DNA of 32,392 nt, from positions 1-32,392 of the forward strand of contig JAFQGY010000055.1 of NCBI GenBank assembly GCA_017415325.1. Direction: 5' to 3'. The DNA comes from Clostridia bacterium. Lineage in GTDB: Bacteria > Bacillota > Clostridia > Oscillospirales > CAG-272. The notes below the pieces were generated by a model. That model ran no database searches. It saw nothing but the letters and a program-made list of their open reading frames with translations, and was not told the origin of the DNA. The stretch's first letter is position 1. Each line of letters begins with the position of its first letter. A program made the position numbers and the translations under genes. This document shows, one piece after another, positions 15,154 to 23,640 of the stretch.

Positions 15154-15915
15154 ATGCAATTCCAGAACAAAACCGCCATCTCCACCGGTGCCGCATCCGG
15201 TATGGGTCTGTGTCTGGCCCAGAACTGGGCAGCGGAAGGCGGAAACGTCCTCATGTGTGACATCAACATGGAAGTTCTGAACGAAAAAGTCGCTGAAATC
15301 AATGCCAGAGGCGCCGGCCGTGCGGTAGGCATGTACTGCGATGTACGGGACTACGCCCAGGTATGCGCCGCCCGGGATAAGGCAGTGGAAGAATTCGGCT
15401 CCATCGACCTGATGTGCAACTTTGCCGGCGGCACCGCTGTCCGGATGTGCAAGGTAGACCACGCCCAGTACCCGGAATTCCCGGACGTACCCATTGAAGT
15501 GTTCGACTGGGGTCTGGACGTGAATCTCCGTGCCCAGCTGTACTTCGCCCATGCCGTTATGAAGCAGATGCGGGAACAGAAAAGCGGTCTCATCATCAAC
15601 ATCGGTTCCATCACCGGGGAAGAAGGGGACGGCTACGGCGTGGAATACGGCACAGCAAAAAGCGGCGCCATGTACGGCCTCACCAAATCCATCGCCAAGG
15701 CCGGTGCCAAATACGGTGTGCGCTGTGTCTGCGTTTCCCCGGGACCCGTCCTGACCCGTGCCGCCATGGCCAACATGAAAACCCTGCTGGGACGTGCCGC
15801 CGAGCCCCAGGAAATCATTGATCTGGTACTGTATCTGGCCTCCGACAAAGGACAGTTCATCAACGGTACCAACATCCTCATCGACGGCGGCAGAAACGCC
15901 ATGAACAGAGGCTGA
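15154..15915 (+). CDS. SDR-family NAD(H)-type dehydrogenase
   Basis: A 253-residue classical short-chain dehydrogenase. The cofactor motif TGAASGMG is at residues 11-18, an acidic Asp36 after strand two favours NAD over NADP, and the NAG-like motif reads NFAGG. The catalytic residues are Asn124, Ser152, Tyr165 and Lys169 (YGTAK). It ends with the usual INGTNILIDGG. An AAAGGAGG lies before ATG 15154. It is 35 nt after the lipoprotein gene and 28 nt before the dehydroquinase-like gene. In this setting it probably oxidises a sugar, sugar acid or cyclitol hydroxyl, but the substrate cannot be read from sequence. Confidence 0.9.
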   Translation: MQFQNKTAISTGAASGMGLCLAQNWAAEGGNVLMCDINMEVLNEKVAEINARGAGRAVGMYCDVRDYAQVCAARDKAVEEFGSIDLMCNFAGGTAVRMCKVDHAQYPEFPDVPIEVFDWGLDVNLRAQLYFAHAVMKQMREQKSGLIINIGSITGEEGDGYGVEYGTAKSGAMYGLTKSIAKAGAKYGVRCVCVSPGPVLTRAAMANMKTLLGRAAEPQEIIDLVLYLASDKGQFINGTNILIDGGRNAMNRG

Positions 15916-15943
15916 CACCAGCCATTCCAAAGGAGACATCCAT

Positions 15944-16729
15944 ATGCAGAACAAACCCACCTTTCTCCACCAGTCCCGCCCCCTGCTGACCTGCATGATC
16001 CAGGCCACCAACCCCACCGACGCCATTCTGACCATCCGCAATGCCGCCTTTGACGGATGCGATGCCTATGGGTTCCAGCAGTGTCAGATGGGTCTGGAAT
16101 ACCGGGACGACAAAACCATGCGGGGACTGTTCAGCCAGATGGCCGGCAAGCCCGTATATGTCACCAACTACCGGGGCGCCAAAAACCAGGGCATGACCGA
16201 CGACGAACTGGCCGATGGTCTTGTGACCCTCATCAAACAGGGCGCCACCCTGGCCGACGTCATCGGCGATTTCTACTGTCCCGATCCCATCCAGCTGACC
16301 ATGGATCCCGCCGCCATCGACAAACAGCGCCGCCTCATCGACCGGATCCACGAAGCCGGAGGGGAGGTGCTCATGTCCTCCCATGTACTGAAGTACACCC
16401 CCGCCGAAGAGGTGCTGCGTATCGCCTTTGAACAGAAAAAACGGGGGGCGGATGTGGTCAAAATCGTCACCGCCGGCAACTCCGACGAAGAAGAACTGGA
16501 CAACTTCCGCACCACCCAGCTGCTGGCAAAAGAACTGGACATTCCCTTCCTGTTCCTCTCCGGCGGCACCCACAACAAACGCCACCGCACCCTGGGCTTT
16601 GCCTTCGGCTGCAACATCATCCTGTGCGTAGACCGTTACGACCACCTTTCCACCAGAAGTCAGCCCCTGCTCCACGCCATGCGCACCATCGTGGATCATC
16701 TGGATTACTATCCGGATGTACGGTTCTGA
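15944..16729 (+). CDS. Type I 3-dehydroquinate dehydratase-like protein
   Basis: A 261-residue single-domain (beta/alpha)8-type protein. Segments align by eye with type I dehydroquinases (AroD): Arg77 in KPVYVTNYR matches the substrate-binding arginine of the LFTFR segment, His147 in MSSHVLKYTP matches the catalytic histidine, and Lys173 in GADVVKIV matches the Schiff-base lysine. The loop equivalent to SxxGxxSR is changed to SGGTHNKRHRTLG, and the usual acidic residue of the IDxE strand is not obvious. It is therefore a divergent member, probably acting on a different keto-cyclohexane or keto-sugar acid rather than in the shikimate pathway. AAAGGAG precedes the ATG. Last gene of the operon, in partnership with the SDR. 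Confidence 0.75.
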   Translation: MQNKPTFLHQSRPLLTCMIQATNPTDAILTIRNAAFDGCDAYGFQQCQMGLEYRDDKTMRGLFSQMAGKPVYVTNYRGAKNQGMTDDELADGLVTLIKQGATLADVIGDFYCPDPIQLTMDPAAIDKQRRLIDRIHEAGGEVLMSSHVLKYTPAEEVLRIAFEQKKRGADVVKIVTAGNSDEEELDNFRTTQLLAKELDIPFLFLSGGTHNKRHRTLGFAFGCNIILCVDRYDHLSTRSQPLLHAMRTIVDHLDYYPDVRF

Positions 16730-16742
16730 AACGAATATTCCC

Positions 16743-16785
16743 ACAGAAAAAACCCCCCCGGCTTGTGTTCGAGGGAGTTTTCTGT
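16743..16785. terminator. Bidirectional terminator between convergent operons
   Basis: ACAGAAAA (16743-16750) pairs with TTTTCTGT (16778-16785), with C-rich and G-rich inner arms. Read on the minus strand it ends GGGGGGGTTTTTT, a convincing terminator for the lipoprotein gene ending at 16813. It also lies 13 nt after the plus-strand stop. Confidence 0.75.
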
Positions 16786-16791
16786 ATGCTG

Positions 16792-16815
16792 CCGGATCTT
16801 TCCGGACATTTTTTA
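16792..16815 (+). terminator. Second plus-strand terminator hairpin
   Basis: CCGGA (16792-16796), loop TCTT, TCCGG (16801-16805), then ACATTTTTTA. A short backup terminator for the plus-strand operon, overlapping the last codon region of the convergent gene. Confidence 0.5.
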
Positions 16816-18312
16816 TTCTTCCAGTCCCGCAACCGCTTCCAGAATCTGTGCGATGGCTTTTTCCACCTTGGTCTTGTTGGCAGCTTCCTTGGAGGCATAA
16901 TTGAAGCTCGAAGCCACAACAATATCCTGCAGGAAGGTCTGCATACCGGTGGAGCTGTTGAAGGCAAAGGAAATGTCAAAGTTCCGGGAAGCGAAGATGA
17001 TGTCCAGCATTTCCCCGGAGTCCGTGTCTCTGGCATTCCGCAGGGTCAGGGTATATTCATAGTATGCCGGCATAATGGTGCTGTGGGCATACATTTCATA
17101 TGCTTCCGTCAGCATCCCCACCCGTTTGGTATCGCCGCAGGTCTTGGGTATGGAAATGGCGTCCGCATTGTTGTACTGGAAGGTAGAGTAGTATCCCTCC
17201 TGGGCTGCATCCAGCTTGGGGAAGGGCAGGATCCCGAAGTCGGACTGCATATCACCGCCCACCAGGGTTACCGTAGACAGAGGCCCCATGAAGAAGCCGA
17301 TCTGGTCAGACATGAACAGATTCCGGAATTCCACCCAGTTGTCCTTATAGGTACCGGCCAGGTTACAGTTCATGATATGGCTGCCGCTGTTCATGAACGT
17401 ATGGATCCGCTCCATGGCATCCACCACATGTGCACCGCTCATATTGTAAACATACGACCCGTCTTCCTTGATGTCGATGAGCTTTTCCCCGCTCCCCAGC
17501 AGCAGCGGCAGTACCACTTCGTTCTGAAGACCGATCCCGAAGACATCCGTCCCCCAGGTCATCTCACCGTCCCCGTTGGTATCCTGTGCCATGGCTTCCC
17601 CGTACTGGCTGAACAGATCCAGCGTCCAGTCGTTTTCCTTGACAGTATCATACAGCCCGGTGATCCCCGCATTGGCCGTCAGAGATTTGTTGAACAGCAC
17701 CACCCAGGTACACTTCTTCCCGTTGAGCTGGCTGTCCCCGATACCGTAATAGATTCTGTCTCCGATGGAAATCCCTTCAATGGCCGTGGAATCCCACCAT
17801 GCCTTGGAGAAATCAATATATTCGATCTCGGACATATTCAGCACAAAGCCCTGGATCACCAGCTGGCTCTGGTTCTGGGTGTGATCCTGGAACAGGTCAA
17901 AGGAGCTGTCGCCGCTCTGGATCAGCTTTTTGGCCGTGTTCAGCCGGTCGGTCACCTGATTTTCCGCCACCTTTACGCCGAACCGGTCCATAATCGCCAG
18001 ATTCCGTTCAAACACAGCGTCGTTGATCCGTTCGCCGTTCAGCTCTTCCGTATATACGTCCCAGGTCTGCCATGTGACAGATTCCCCGGTACGGTCACGG
18101 TACATCACCACAAATTCCGTACCTTCATAGTCCTTGCAGTCTGTGGGCAGATCGTCCGCTTCCGCCGGATCCATGGTTTCCACGGTTTCCGTTTCCGCCG
18201 CATCCGCGCTGCCTGTGGTTTCCGCTGTCGTTTCTGTTGTGCCCGCATTCCCGCATCCCGCCATACTCAGCAGAATCGCCGCAAGCAGCATAGTCAATAT
18301 CCGTTTTTTCAT
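16813..18312 (-). CDS. Extracellular solute-binding lipoprotein (sugar-type)
   Basis: A 499-residue lipoprotein with lipobox Cys20 (SMAGC) and an acidic Thr/Ala/Glu linker to about residue 56. The shared signatures are INDAVFERN (96-104), DFSKAWWDS (167-175), VVLFNKSL (204-211), WTLDLF (229-234) and the calcium-loop-like DTNGDGEMTWGTD (244-256). The ribosome site is AGGAGA about 9 nt before the ATG. It begins 27 nt after the six-hairpin glycosidase gene and is the last gene of the lipoprotein-glycosidase-lipoprotein operon. No permease is present. The ligand is probably the oligosaccharide cleaved by the middle gene product, an inference from context. Confidence 0.85.
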   Translation of the reverse strand: MKKRILTMLLAAILLSMAGCGNAGTTETTAETTGSADAAETETVETMDPAEADDLPTDCKDYEGTEFVVMYRDRTGESVTWQTWDVYTEELNGERINDAVFERNLAIMDRFGVKVAENQVTDRLNTAKKLIQSGDSSFDLFQDHTQNQSQLVIQGFVLNMSEIEYIDFSKAWWDSTAIEGISIGDRIYYGIGDSQLNGKKCTWVVLFNKSLTANAGITGLYDTVKENDWTLDLFSQYGEAMAQDTNGDGEMTWGTDVFGIGLQNEVVLPLLLGSGEKLIDIKEDGSYVYNMSGAHVVDAMERIHTFMNSGSHIMNCNLAGTYKDNWVEFRNLFMSDQIGFFMGPLSTVTLVGGDMQSDFGILPFPKLDAAQEGYYSTFQYNNADAISIPKTCGDTKRVGMLTEAYEMYAHSTIMPAYYEYTLTLRNARDTDSGEMLDIIFASRNFDISFAFNSSTGMQTFLQDIVVASSFNYASKEAANKTKVEKAIAQILEAVAGLEE

Positions 18313-18339
18313 ATCTGATTTCTCCTGAATTTTTTCGTA

Positions 18340-19986
18340 TCATTCCCCGTCCAGAAGCAGTATGATCTGCTGCTCCGTATCGGGAATTGTGTCCAGTGTA
18401 AAGTCTGCGTACCGTGACTGCCGTACCATGGTTTCCCGGCAGGGTACCGGAACGTCATTTACCAGAAGTCCCGTGCAGACCATCCCTTCCGGCAGAAGCA
18501 CATGGCCTTCCACCCGCCGGCAGGGTCCCCTGAGTATAAATTCCATCCGATCCTGCGCCAAACGGTACCCGTACTGCACCAGTGTGCCGGAAATTTCGTA
18601 CCCGGTATAGTATTCCATCTCCTGCCGCCCGGTCACCACCCAGCGGGGAGAAAAACCCAGTACATCATACTGCACACCGCAGTCTTCCAGTCCGGCAAGC
18701 CCTTCATCAATGGCATTCAGCACTTCCGCTGCCCCCCACCCGATAGGCCCGCCGTTTACATCTGCTCCGTCCGCAGGATCATACATGAAGAATATCTTCC
18801 CGTCCTTTTGGGCCAGATCCTTCAGTCTGCAGAGGATATCCCAGCCATATGTCTCATAGCCATGCCGGAATGCCGCCAGTGCCAGCTGTCCCGCCGCCAC
18901 AGAAGAAACAGAACCGTTGATGTACGTACCGCCCTCATAAGAGCCGAACATGGGGTACGGCGGATTCAGGGTATACCATTCCGCAAAGGCGCCATACGAA
19001 TCCCGTCTCCGGATGTATTCCTCCAGAATAGAGCATGCCTGAGCATGATTCGCCGCCCCACGATTGATGCTGTGACATTCGGACAGAGACAGCATTTCGT
19101 CCTCGTCCTGTCCCAGACCATCGTGGTTCAGATGCAGATTGTGGGTGTATATCTTCCCGTTCCACAGGTATCGGTTGATATTCGCCAGCAGCGCTTCTGC
19201 ACGGCTTTCCCACAAAGCAGCCCTTTCCTCTTCCCCGAAGATCCGACGTATCCGTGCCAGTGTCTTCATGGCTGCCCATACCCCGGTGTTGTCCCCATAG
19301 AATACGGACATGGGCGAATCCGCATAAATCAGCCGCGGCTTTCCGAAATATTTCCCGTGGGTGAAGTCGAACATATCAATAGAAAATTCCCGCTTCACCA
19401 GTCCCAGAGAAGGCTCCCAACGCTTCGGGGCTGAGGTGCAGTAATCAATCCCCTTTTCCAGCCGGGGCAGCATCCAGCGGAGCCATTCGACATCCCCCGT
19501 AGCCTGATATACCTGCCAGACCCCTTCCACCATCAGGAATTCGATATCGGCTTCCATCTCGATCCGTCCCAGAGCCAGTCCGCCGGGCAGAAATTTCAGC
19601 AGTTCCGAATCCCGGTCGCTGCCGCAGATTTCCGAGCGGATATGACCATCCGTCTCCCGCTGCAGCATTTCGTAAAAGAAACCGCTTTCCGTCTGGTGTT
19701 CCGCAATCAGCGTCAGATAGTCCTTCAGCGCAAATTCCCAGTGTTTGAAGGCTTTCAGCTCAAAGATATAGTCCCTCAGCCACTTGGGATTCAGCCGGAC
19801 GATCTTCCCGTCCACAAATGCGGTGAAGGTATCGAACTCCACCTGTCGTTCCAGAAGCCGCATGAACCCGTCCAGCGTCAGGGTATCCGGCTCTTTCCCA
19901 CTGCCCCTTCTGTGTCCGAAGTTTGGTCGTTCGCACCGTTCCCCGGTGGTCGGAATGTGTCCGTATGATAAGCCGTGCAGTGTCAC
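18340..19986 (-). CDS. Six-hairpin (alpha/alpha)6 glycosidase-like protein, cytoplasmic
   Basis: A 548-residue protein without a signal peptide. Repeating helical hairpins with segments such as DSELLKFLPGG, TGDVEWLRWMLPRLEKGIDY, DNTGVWAAMKTLARI, ESRAEALLANINRYLWNG and SVSSVAAGQLALAAFRHG are typical of the six-hairpin glycosidase superfamily, which includes GH63, GH78 and glycogen-debranching C-domains. A C-terminal beta-rich domain follows (about 470-548). I cannot assign a GH family or name the catalytic acids. The start is GTG 19986 with AGGAGGG five nt upstream. It lies 18 nt after one solute-binding lipoprotein gene and 27 nt before another. It probably hydrolyses an oligosaccharide imported with their help. 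Confidence 0.7.
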   Translation of the reverse strand: MTLHGLSYGHIPTTGERCERPNFGHRRGSGKEPDTLTLDGFMRLLERQVEFDTFTAFVDGKIVRLNPKWLRDYIFELKAFKHWEFALKDYLTLIAEHQTESGFFYEMLQRETDGHIRSEICGSDRDSELLKFLPGGLALGRIEMEADIEFLMVEGVWQVYQATGDVEWLRWMLPRLEKGIDYCTSAPKRWEPSLGLVKREFSIDMFDFTHGKYFGKPRLIYADSPMSVFYGDNTGVWAAMKTLARIRRIFGEEERAALWESRAEALLANINRYLWNGKIYTHNLHLNHDGLGQDEDEMLSLSECHSINRGAANHAQACSILEEYIRRRDSYGAFAEWYTLNPPYPMFGSYEGGTYINGSVSSVAAGQLALAAFRHGYETYGWDILCRLKDLAQKDGKIFFMYDPADGADVNGGPIGWGAAEVLNAIDEGLAGLEDCGVQYDVLGFSPRWVVTGRQEMEYYTGYEISGTLVQYGYRLAQDRMEFILRGPCRRVEGHVLLPEGMVCTGLLVNDVPVPCRETMVRQSRYADFTLDTIPDTEQQIILLLDGE

Positions 19987-20004
19987 CGCAACCCTCCTGT
20001 GCTG

Positions 20005-21456
20005 TTATTCTGCCTTATGTTCGTCAAAGAACTTCTGCAGCTTTTCCACATGGGCAATCTGGGACTTTTCGTTCTTGGCAGCCCAGGAAGCAACATCCGT
20101 ACTGGGAGTAGCCGCAGCAAACAGGTTTTCAAACATAATGTTATATGCGCTCTTGTATTCCCCGAACAGGTATGTAAAGCTGATGATGACATTGTCATGG
20201 ATCAGTTCCATCATGGTGGCGTCGTCCGACTGGTCGGCATACCGGCTCTTCATAGCGGTTTCATAGTACGCCGGGAACACCAGCTTGTACCCTTCCACAT
20301 TCAGCGCTTCGGTCACCAGCCCCGTGTTGTCCAGATGGGACATGGCCGTCACCGGAATGGCAAGCGGTCTGTCGGTGGAGCCGCCGTAGTAACCGTCCTG
20401 TTCTTCGTCCAGCTTGGGCATGGGCAGAATCCCGTATACTACATCGCCGTAGCTGAACTTGGTAATGGCATTGGAGAAGGGAGCATATACAAACATGGAC
20501 CGGCCTTCGGAGAAGATGGCGAAGGTATCGTCCCCGGCCGCACTTACATATCCGCCGTTACCGAACAGCAGTGCATAATACTTTTCCGTCAGCGTCATCA
20601 TCCGGTCCAGATCCAGATTGTAGAACAGATTGCCGTTTTCGTCTCTCTGATAGGGTTCCAGCTTGAAGGGTTCCATAACGGCATAGAAATATTTGGGAGA
20701 AATGTACCCGAACTTGTCACCGTCGTCCTTTTTGCCATCCCCATTGGTGTCCACATACCCCTGTTCCACCAGAGAAAGCATGGAATCCAGTGTCCAGCTG
20801 CCTTCATATACCTGCTGATAGGGGAATTCCAGCCCCATGTCGGTCATCATTTCCTTGTTGAAAAACATGATACGGGTCTGGGCCAGGTTGTTGTAGGAAA
20901 TGTTGTTGAACATCATATACATCTGTCCGGCAACCGTCATGGATTCGGTGGTAGCTTCCAGCCACCAGGGCATGGAAAAGTCCAGATAGGGTACATCATA
21001 CAGGTTATAGAAAAGGCTCTGCATGGAGGCCTGTGCCATGCTGATGTCATGTCCCTGTACCAGGTCAAAGGCGTCGTCCCCGGCCAGAATGGTCTGCTTG
21101 GCCACGTCCACAGAGTCCACCACGCCCATGTTGTCATTGTTGGTGATCTCGGTATTGAACCGTTCTTCCACCCGGGTCAGCTTGTTGTACACGGCGTCAT
21201 TGATGATTTCCCCGTTCAGTTCCTCCGACCAGGTCTGAGCCAGCCGTTCCGCATCCCCGAAGATCAGCATCCGGTACGCATACCCTTCCAGATCCGCATC
21301 CGGCAGAGAGTCTTTGATTTCCGTTTCCACGGGTTCCGTTTCCACAGCAGCAGTATCGGCAGCAGTGGTTTCCGTTTCAGCCGTTTCGCCGGACGCACAG
21401 GCTGTGGTCAGCAGCATTGCCGCCAGCAGCAGAGTAAGCAGTCTTTTACTACGCAT
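20005..21456 (-). CDS. Extracellular solute-binding lipoprotein (sugar-type)
   Basis: A 483-residue lipoprotein with lipobox Cys20 (LLTTAC) and a Thr/Ala/Glu linker to about residue 48. It shows INDAVYNKL (85-93), LDFSMPWWLE (158-167), IMFFNKEM (196-203), WTLDSM (221-226) and the calcium-loop-like DTNGDGKKDDGD (236-247). ATG 21456 is chosen because GGGAGG lies 8 nt upstream and the signal peptide then starts MRSKR; an in-frame GTG at 21474 lies upstream of that ribosome site. First gene of the lipoprotein-glycosidase-lipoprotein operon, with a clear promoter at 21503-21531. The ligand is unknown. Confidence 0.86.
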   Translation of the reverse strand: MRSKRLLTLLLAAMLLTTACASGETAETETTAADTAAVETEPVETEIKDSLPDADLEGYAYRMLIFGDAERLAQTWSEELNGEIINDAVYNKLTRVEERFNTEITNNDNMGVVDSVDVAKQTILAGDDAFDLVQGHDISMAQASMQSLFYNLYDVPYLDFSMPWWLEATTESMTVAGQMYMMFNNISYNNLAQTRIMFFNKEMMTDMGLEFPYQQVYEGSWTLDSMLSLVEQGYVDTNGDGKKDDGDKFGYISPKYFYAVMEPFKLEPYQRDENGNLFYNLDLDRMMTLTEKYYALLFGNGGYVSAAGDDTFAIFSEGRSMFVYAPFSNAITKFSYGDVVYGILPMPKLDEEQDGYYGGSTDRPLAIPVTAMSHLDNTGLVTEALNVEGYKLVFPAYYETAMKSRYADQSDDATMMELIHDNVIISFTYLFGEYKSAYNIMFENLFAAATPSTDVASWAAKNEKSQIAHVEKLQKFFDEHKAE

Positions 21457-21502
21457 AGCATAATCCTCCCGCACATTTTATTAATGAATATACACAGAAT
21501 AT

Positions 21503-21531
21503 AGTATAGTACAAAATTATGAGAAAAGCAA
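21503..21531 (-). promoter_or_regulatory. Predicted sigma-A promoter of the lipoprotein-glycosidase-lipoprotein operon
   Basis: On the minus strand TTGCTT (-35, 21526-21531) and TATACT (-10, 21503-21508) are 17 nt apart. Predicted start is near 21496, about 40 nt before ATG 21456. Confidence 0.6.
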
Positions 21532-21532
21532 G

Positions 21533-21565
21533 AGGAATTGTTAATAAACCGGAGCAGCAATTCCT
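21533..21565. terminator. Hairpin between the GH36 gene and the next operon
   Basis: AGGAATTG (21533-21540) and CAATTCCT (21558-21565) are perfect 8-bp inverted arms around a 17-nt loop. On the minus strand the hairpin is followed by CTTGCTTTTCTC, a weak U-tract, and could end transcription of the GH36 gene. It also abuts the next -35 element, so an operator role is possible. Confidence 0.45.
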
Positions 21566-21642
21566 TTTTCTTACTTTTGCGTATGATGATCGGGGTGGTT
21601 GTTTTGCCTTTGCCTCCAACCCTGCCCCTGTCAGTACCCGTC

Positions 21643-23568
21643 TTATTCCTGTGCATCCAGCCCCAGTTCGGCCAGCGTCACTTTCTTCTTTTCTCTGGAA
21701 CCGATCCCCGTGTACCGTTCCGTCTCGCCCAGCAGGATATAGGCATCCTTATCAGGATCCGCTTCATCCACAGCATCCCTGTACACCGGATACAGCGACC
21801 AGCACCGTACACCGTCGGCTTCCAGCGTCAGGGTTTCCTCCGAAGCAAAATGTACCCGGCTGAACTTCTTCGTAAAGTATTCGTACGCCACATATTCCGT
21901 ATCCTTGGGCATTCCCGGAATTACGTCATAGGCAAAGGTCTCCGTGATCTCCCGCCGACTTACGTTGAATGCCGCCAGTACCAGAGCATCATCCTTCCAG
22001 TTGAAGGTCTTCAGCAGATGTCCTTCCGCTTCACAGTTCACATAGATACAGTCCAGCGTAGGCATGGCTGCATTGTCCAGACGGCACAGATCCCCGTCCT
22101 TTCCGCAGACCGGCAGCACACCTTCCAGTGAAGTTTCGCCCACCTTGTCGCTGACATACACCGTCCCGCCGGATACCGCCCGGAGCACACCGCTCTGCAC
22201 AGGAGCCGACTTGCCGGACCACCACATGTCATAGTCGCAGTGATGGATCTGGGAATGCCAGATGGCGCAGTACAGGTTCTGCTGGATATGCTTGGCGAAA
22301 CCGTTTTCTCTGTCCGGGAAGAAGTCGTCGCTGTTCCGGGACACCGCAGAGAAAGGTCTGGCCAGTACGTTTTCCATATCCATCCCCATACAGTCGATGA
22401 CCACGCCGCCGAAGTTCTTGTTTATGGAACGTTCAATGGCTGCATGGGCATGTCTGGCCCCTTCTGTGGTGGAAACAGTCCCCGCCAGATAGTTGTGGGT
22501 AGAGCTCTGGTTGTCCACCTTCACGAAATCCACACCGCAGTCCGCCAGATAGCTGTGCCATGCATCCCAGAACAGGTATGCCTTGTCCGGATCATCGGAG
22601 GGCACCAGCATCCCGGTTTTGGTCATCATCAGGCTGTCCGCATACTGCTTTGCCAGTTCAGATTCCGGATCCACACCGTTCCAGTACCCGTTGAAGGCAT
22701 GCCACACGCCCACCTTGGGAATCCCGTATTCTTCCTTGATCTTCCGCACACATTCCTGCAGCCCTTCCGGGAACTTCACCGGATCCGCCGGGAAATCCAC
22801 CAGCCTGCCGTCCTCGTAGGTAGACCAGCCGTCGTCGATAATGATCCACTTCACCGGTACATTCTTTTCCCGGAATTCATCCAGTTTGGAGTACAGCTTG
22901 GCAGAGGTCACTTCCTGATAGAACGCATTCCAGCTGCACCAGCCGAAGTCCTCAAACAGTGCGGGATATGCTCTGTCCTTCCGCAGCGGAACCCGGATCG
23001 CCCCCATCTCTTTGGCAAATGTATAATTGTTCTCCACCGCCAGAATGGGATCCGTGGACACGCTCACCGTCAGGAACGCCCCATGGAATCCGGTAAACCC
23101 GTCGCATCCGGCGTCCAGATGCAGACCTTCGGCGTCCGCTTCACACCGGAAAATATCCCCCGTCAGCGGCACCACGGAATAGTGCAGCATCCCGTTTTTC
23201 AGAAGAAAATTCTGGGTCTTGGGCATCACGTCCGCCTGGGATTTGGGCCAGCCGCAGTACATCCACCAAGGGGTATCATGATGGATCTCCAGTGCCGCAT
23301 CCCCGCAGCCGGGATCAATCTGCATGGTCAGCGCCCGTCCGGCAAGAGGAGCGTCGGAAGTCAGATCCACGGAATACAGGGTGGAACCGTCCTTATACGC
23401 CGCCCGGACCGTCACATCCACACCATCCGCCGCAGCCGTCCAGACCACCTTTTCGCCCAGATCTTCCGCAGCAGGGGTCAGAGCCACCGTCTTACCGTCC
23501 GCCAGTGTCACCGTCATACCGAGTCCGGTCAGAAATTTTCCGGAAATATATTCAATACTTTTCTGCAT
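21643..23568 (-). CDS. GH36-type raffinose synthase / Sip1-like alpha-galactosidase (paralogue A)
   Basis: A 641-residue cytoplasmic protein of the raffinose-synthase/seed-imbibition group of GH36. It has an N-terminal beta-rich domain, GWCSWNAF (209-216), WIIIDDGW (241-248), the nucleophile strand DFVKVDNQ with Asp352, and RNSDDFFP (411-418), where Asp414 or Asp415 is the candidate acid/base. A C-terminal beta domain ends at 641. Family members hydrolyse or transfer alpha-galactosyl groups; this protein should cleave or rearrange an imported alpha-galactoside. ATG 23568 is chosen because GGAGG lies 5 nt upstream; an in-frame TTG lies just before it. It is a tandem paralogue of the next gene and has its own promoter at 23601-23629. 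Confidence 0.86.
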   Translation of the reverse strand: MQKSIEYISGKFLTGLGMTVTLADGKTVALTPAAEDLGEKVVWTAAADGVDVTVRAAYKDGSTLYSVDLTSDAPLAGRALTMQIDPGCGDAALEIHHDTPWWMYCGWPKSQADVMPKTQNFLLKNGMLHYSVVPLTGDIFRCEADAEGLHLDAGCDGFTGFHGAFLTVSVSTDPILAVENNYTFAKEMGAIRVPLRKDRAYPALFEDFGWCSWNAFYQEVTSAKLYSKLDEFREKNVPVKWIIIDDGWSTYEDGRLVDFPADPVKFPEGLQECVRKIKEEYGIPKVGVWHAFNGYWNGVDPESELAKQYADSLMMTKTGMLVPSDDPDKAYLFWDAWHSYLADCGVDFVKVDNQSSTHNYLAGTVSTTEGARHAHAAIERSINKNFGGVVIDCMGMDMENVLARPFSAVSRNSDDFFPDRENGFAKHIQQNLYCAIWHSQIHHCDYDMWWSGKSAPVQSGVLRAVSGGTVYVSDKVGETSLEGVLPVCGKDGDLCRLDNAAMPTLDCIYVNCEAEGHLLKTFNWKDDALVLAAFNVSRREITETFAYDVIPGMPKDTEYVAYEYFTKKFSRVHFASEETLTLEADGVRCWSLYPVYRDAVDEADPDKDAYILLGETERYTGIGSREKKKVTLAELGLDAQE

Positions 23569-23600
23569 AATAGCCTCCAACAGTTTATTCTGTTATCTTC

Positions 23601-23629
23601 ATTGTAGCAAAACTACAGGAGAAAGTCAA
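23601..23629 (-). promoter_or_regulatory. Predicted strong sigma-A promoter of GH36 paralogue A
   Basis: On the minus strand TTGACT (-35, 23624-23629) and TACAAT (-10, 23601-23606) are 17 nt apart, inside the 72-bp gap between the two GH36 genes. The downstream copy can therefore be transcribed on its own. Confidence 0.75.
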
Positions 23630-23640
23630 GCCGTTTCCCT

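Noticed and set aside
13595..15196. 533-codon minus-strand frame opposite a lipoprotein gene
   Set aside because: Shadow of the plus-strand lipoprotein gene, without a ribosome site; rare sense codons TTA, CTA and TCA leave the opposite strand open.
16624..18318. 564-codon plus-strand frame opposite a lipoprotein gene
   Set aside because: Spans a terminator and lacks any recognisable domain; the minus frame has a lipobox and family motifs.
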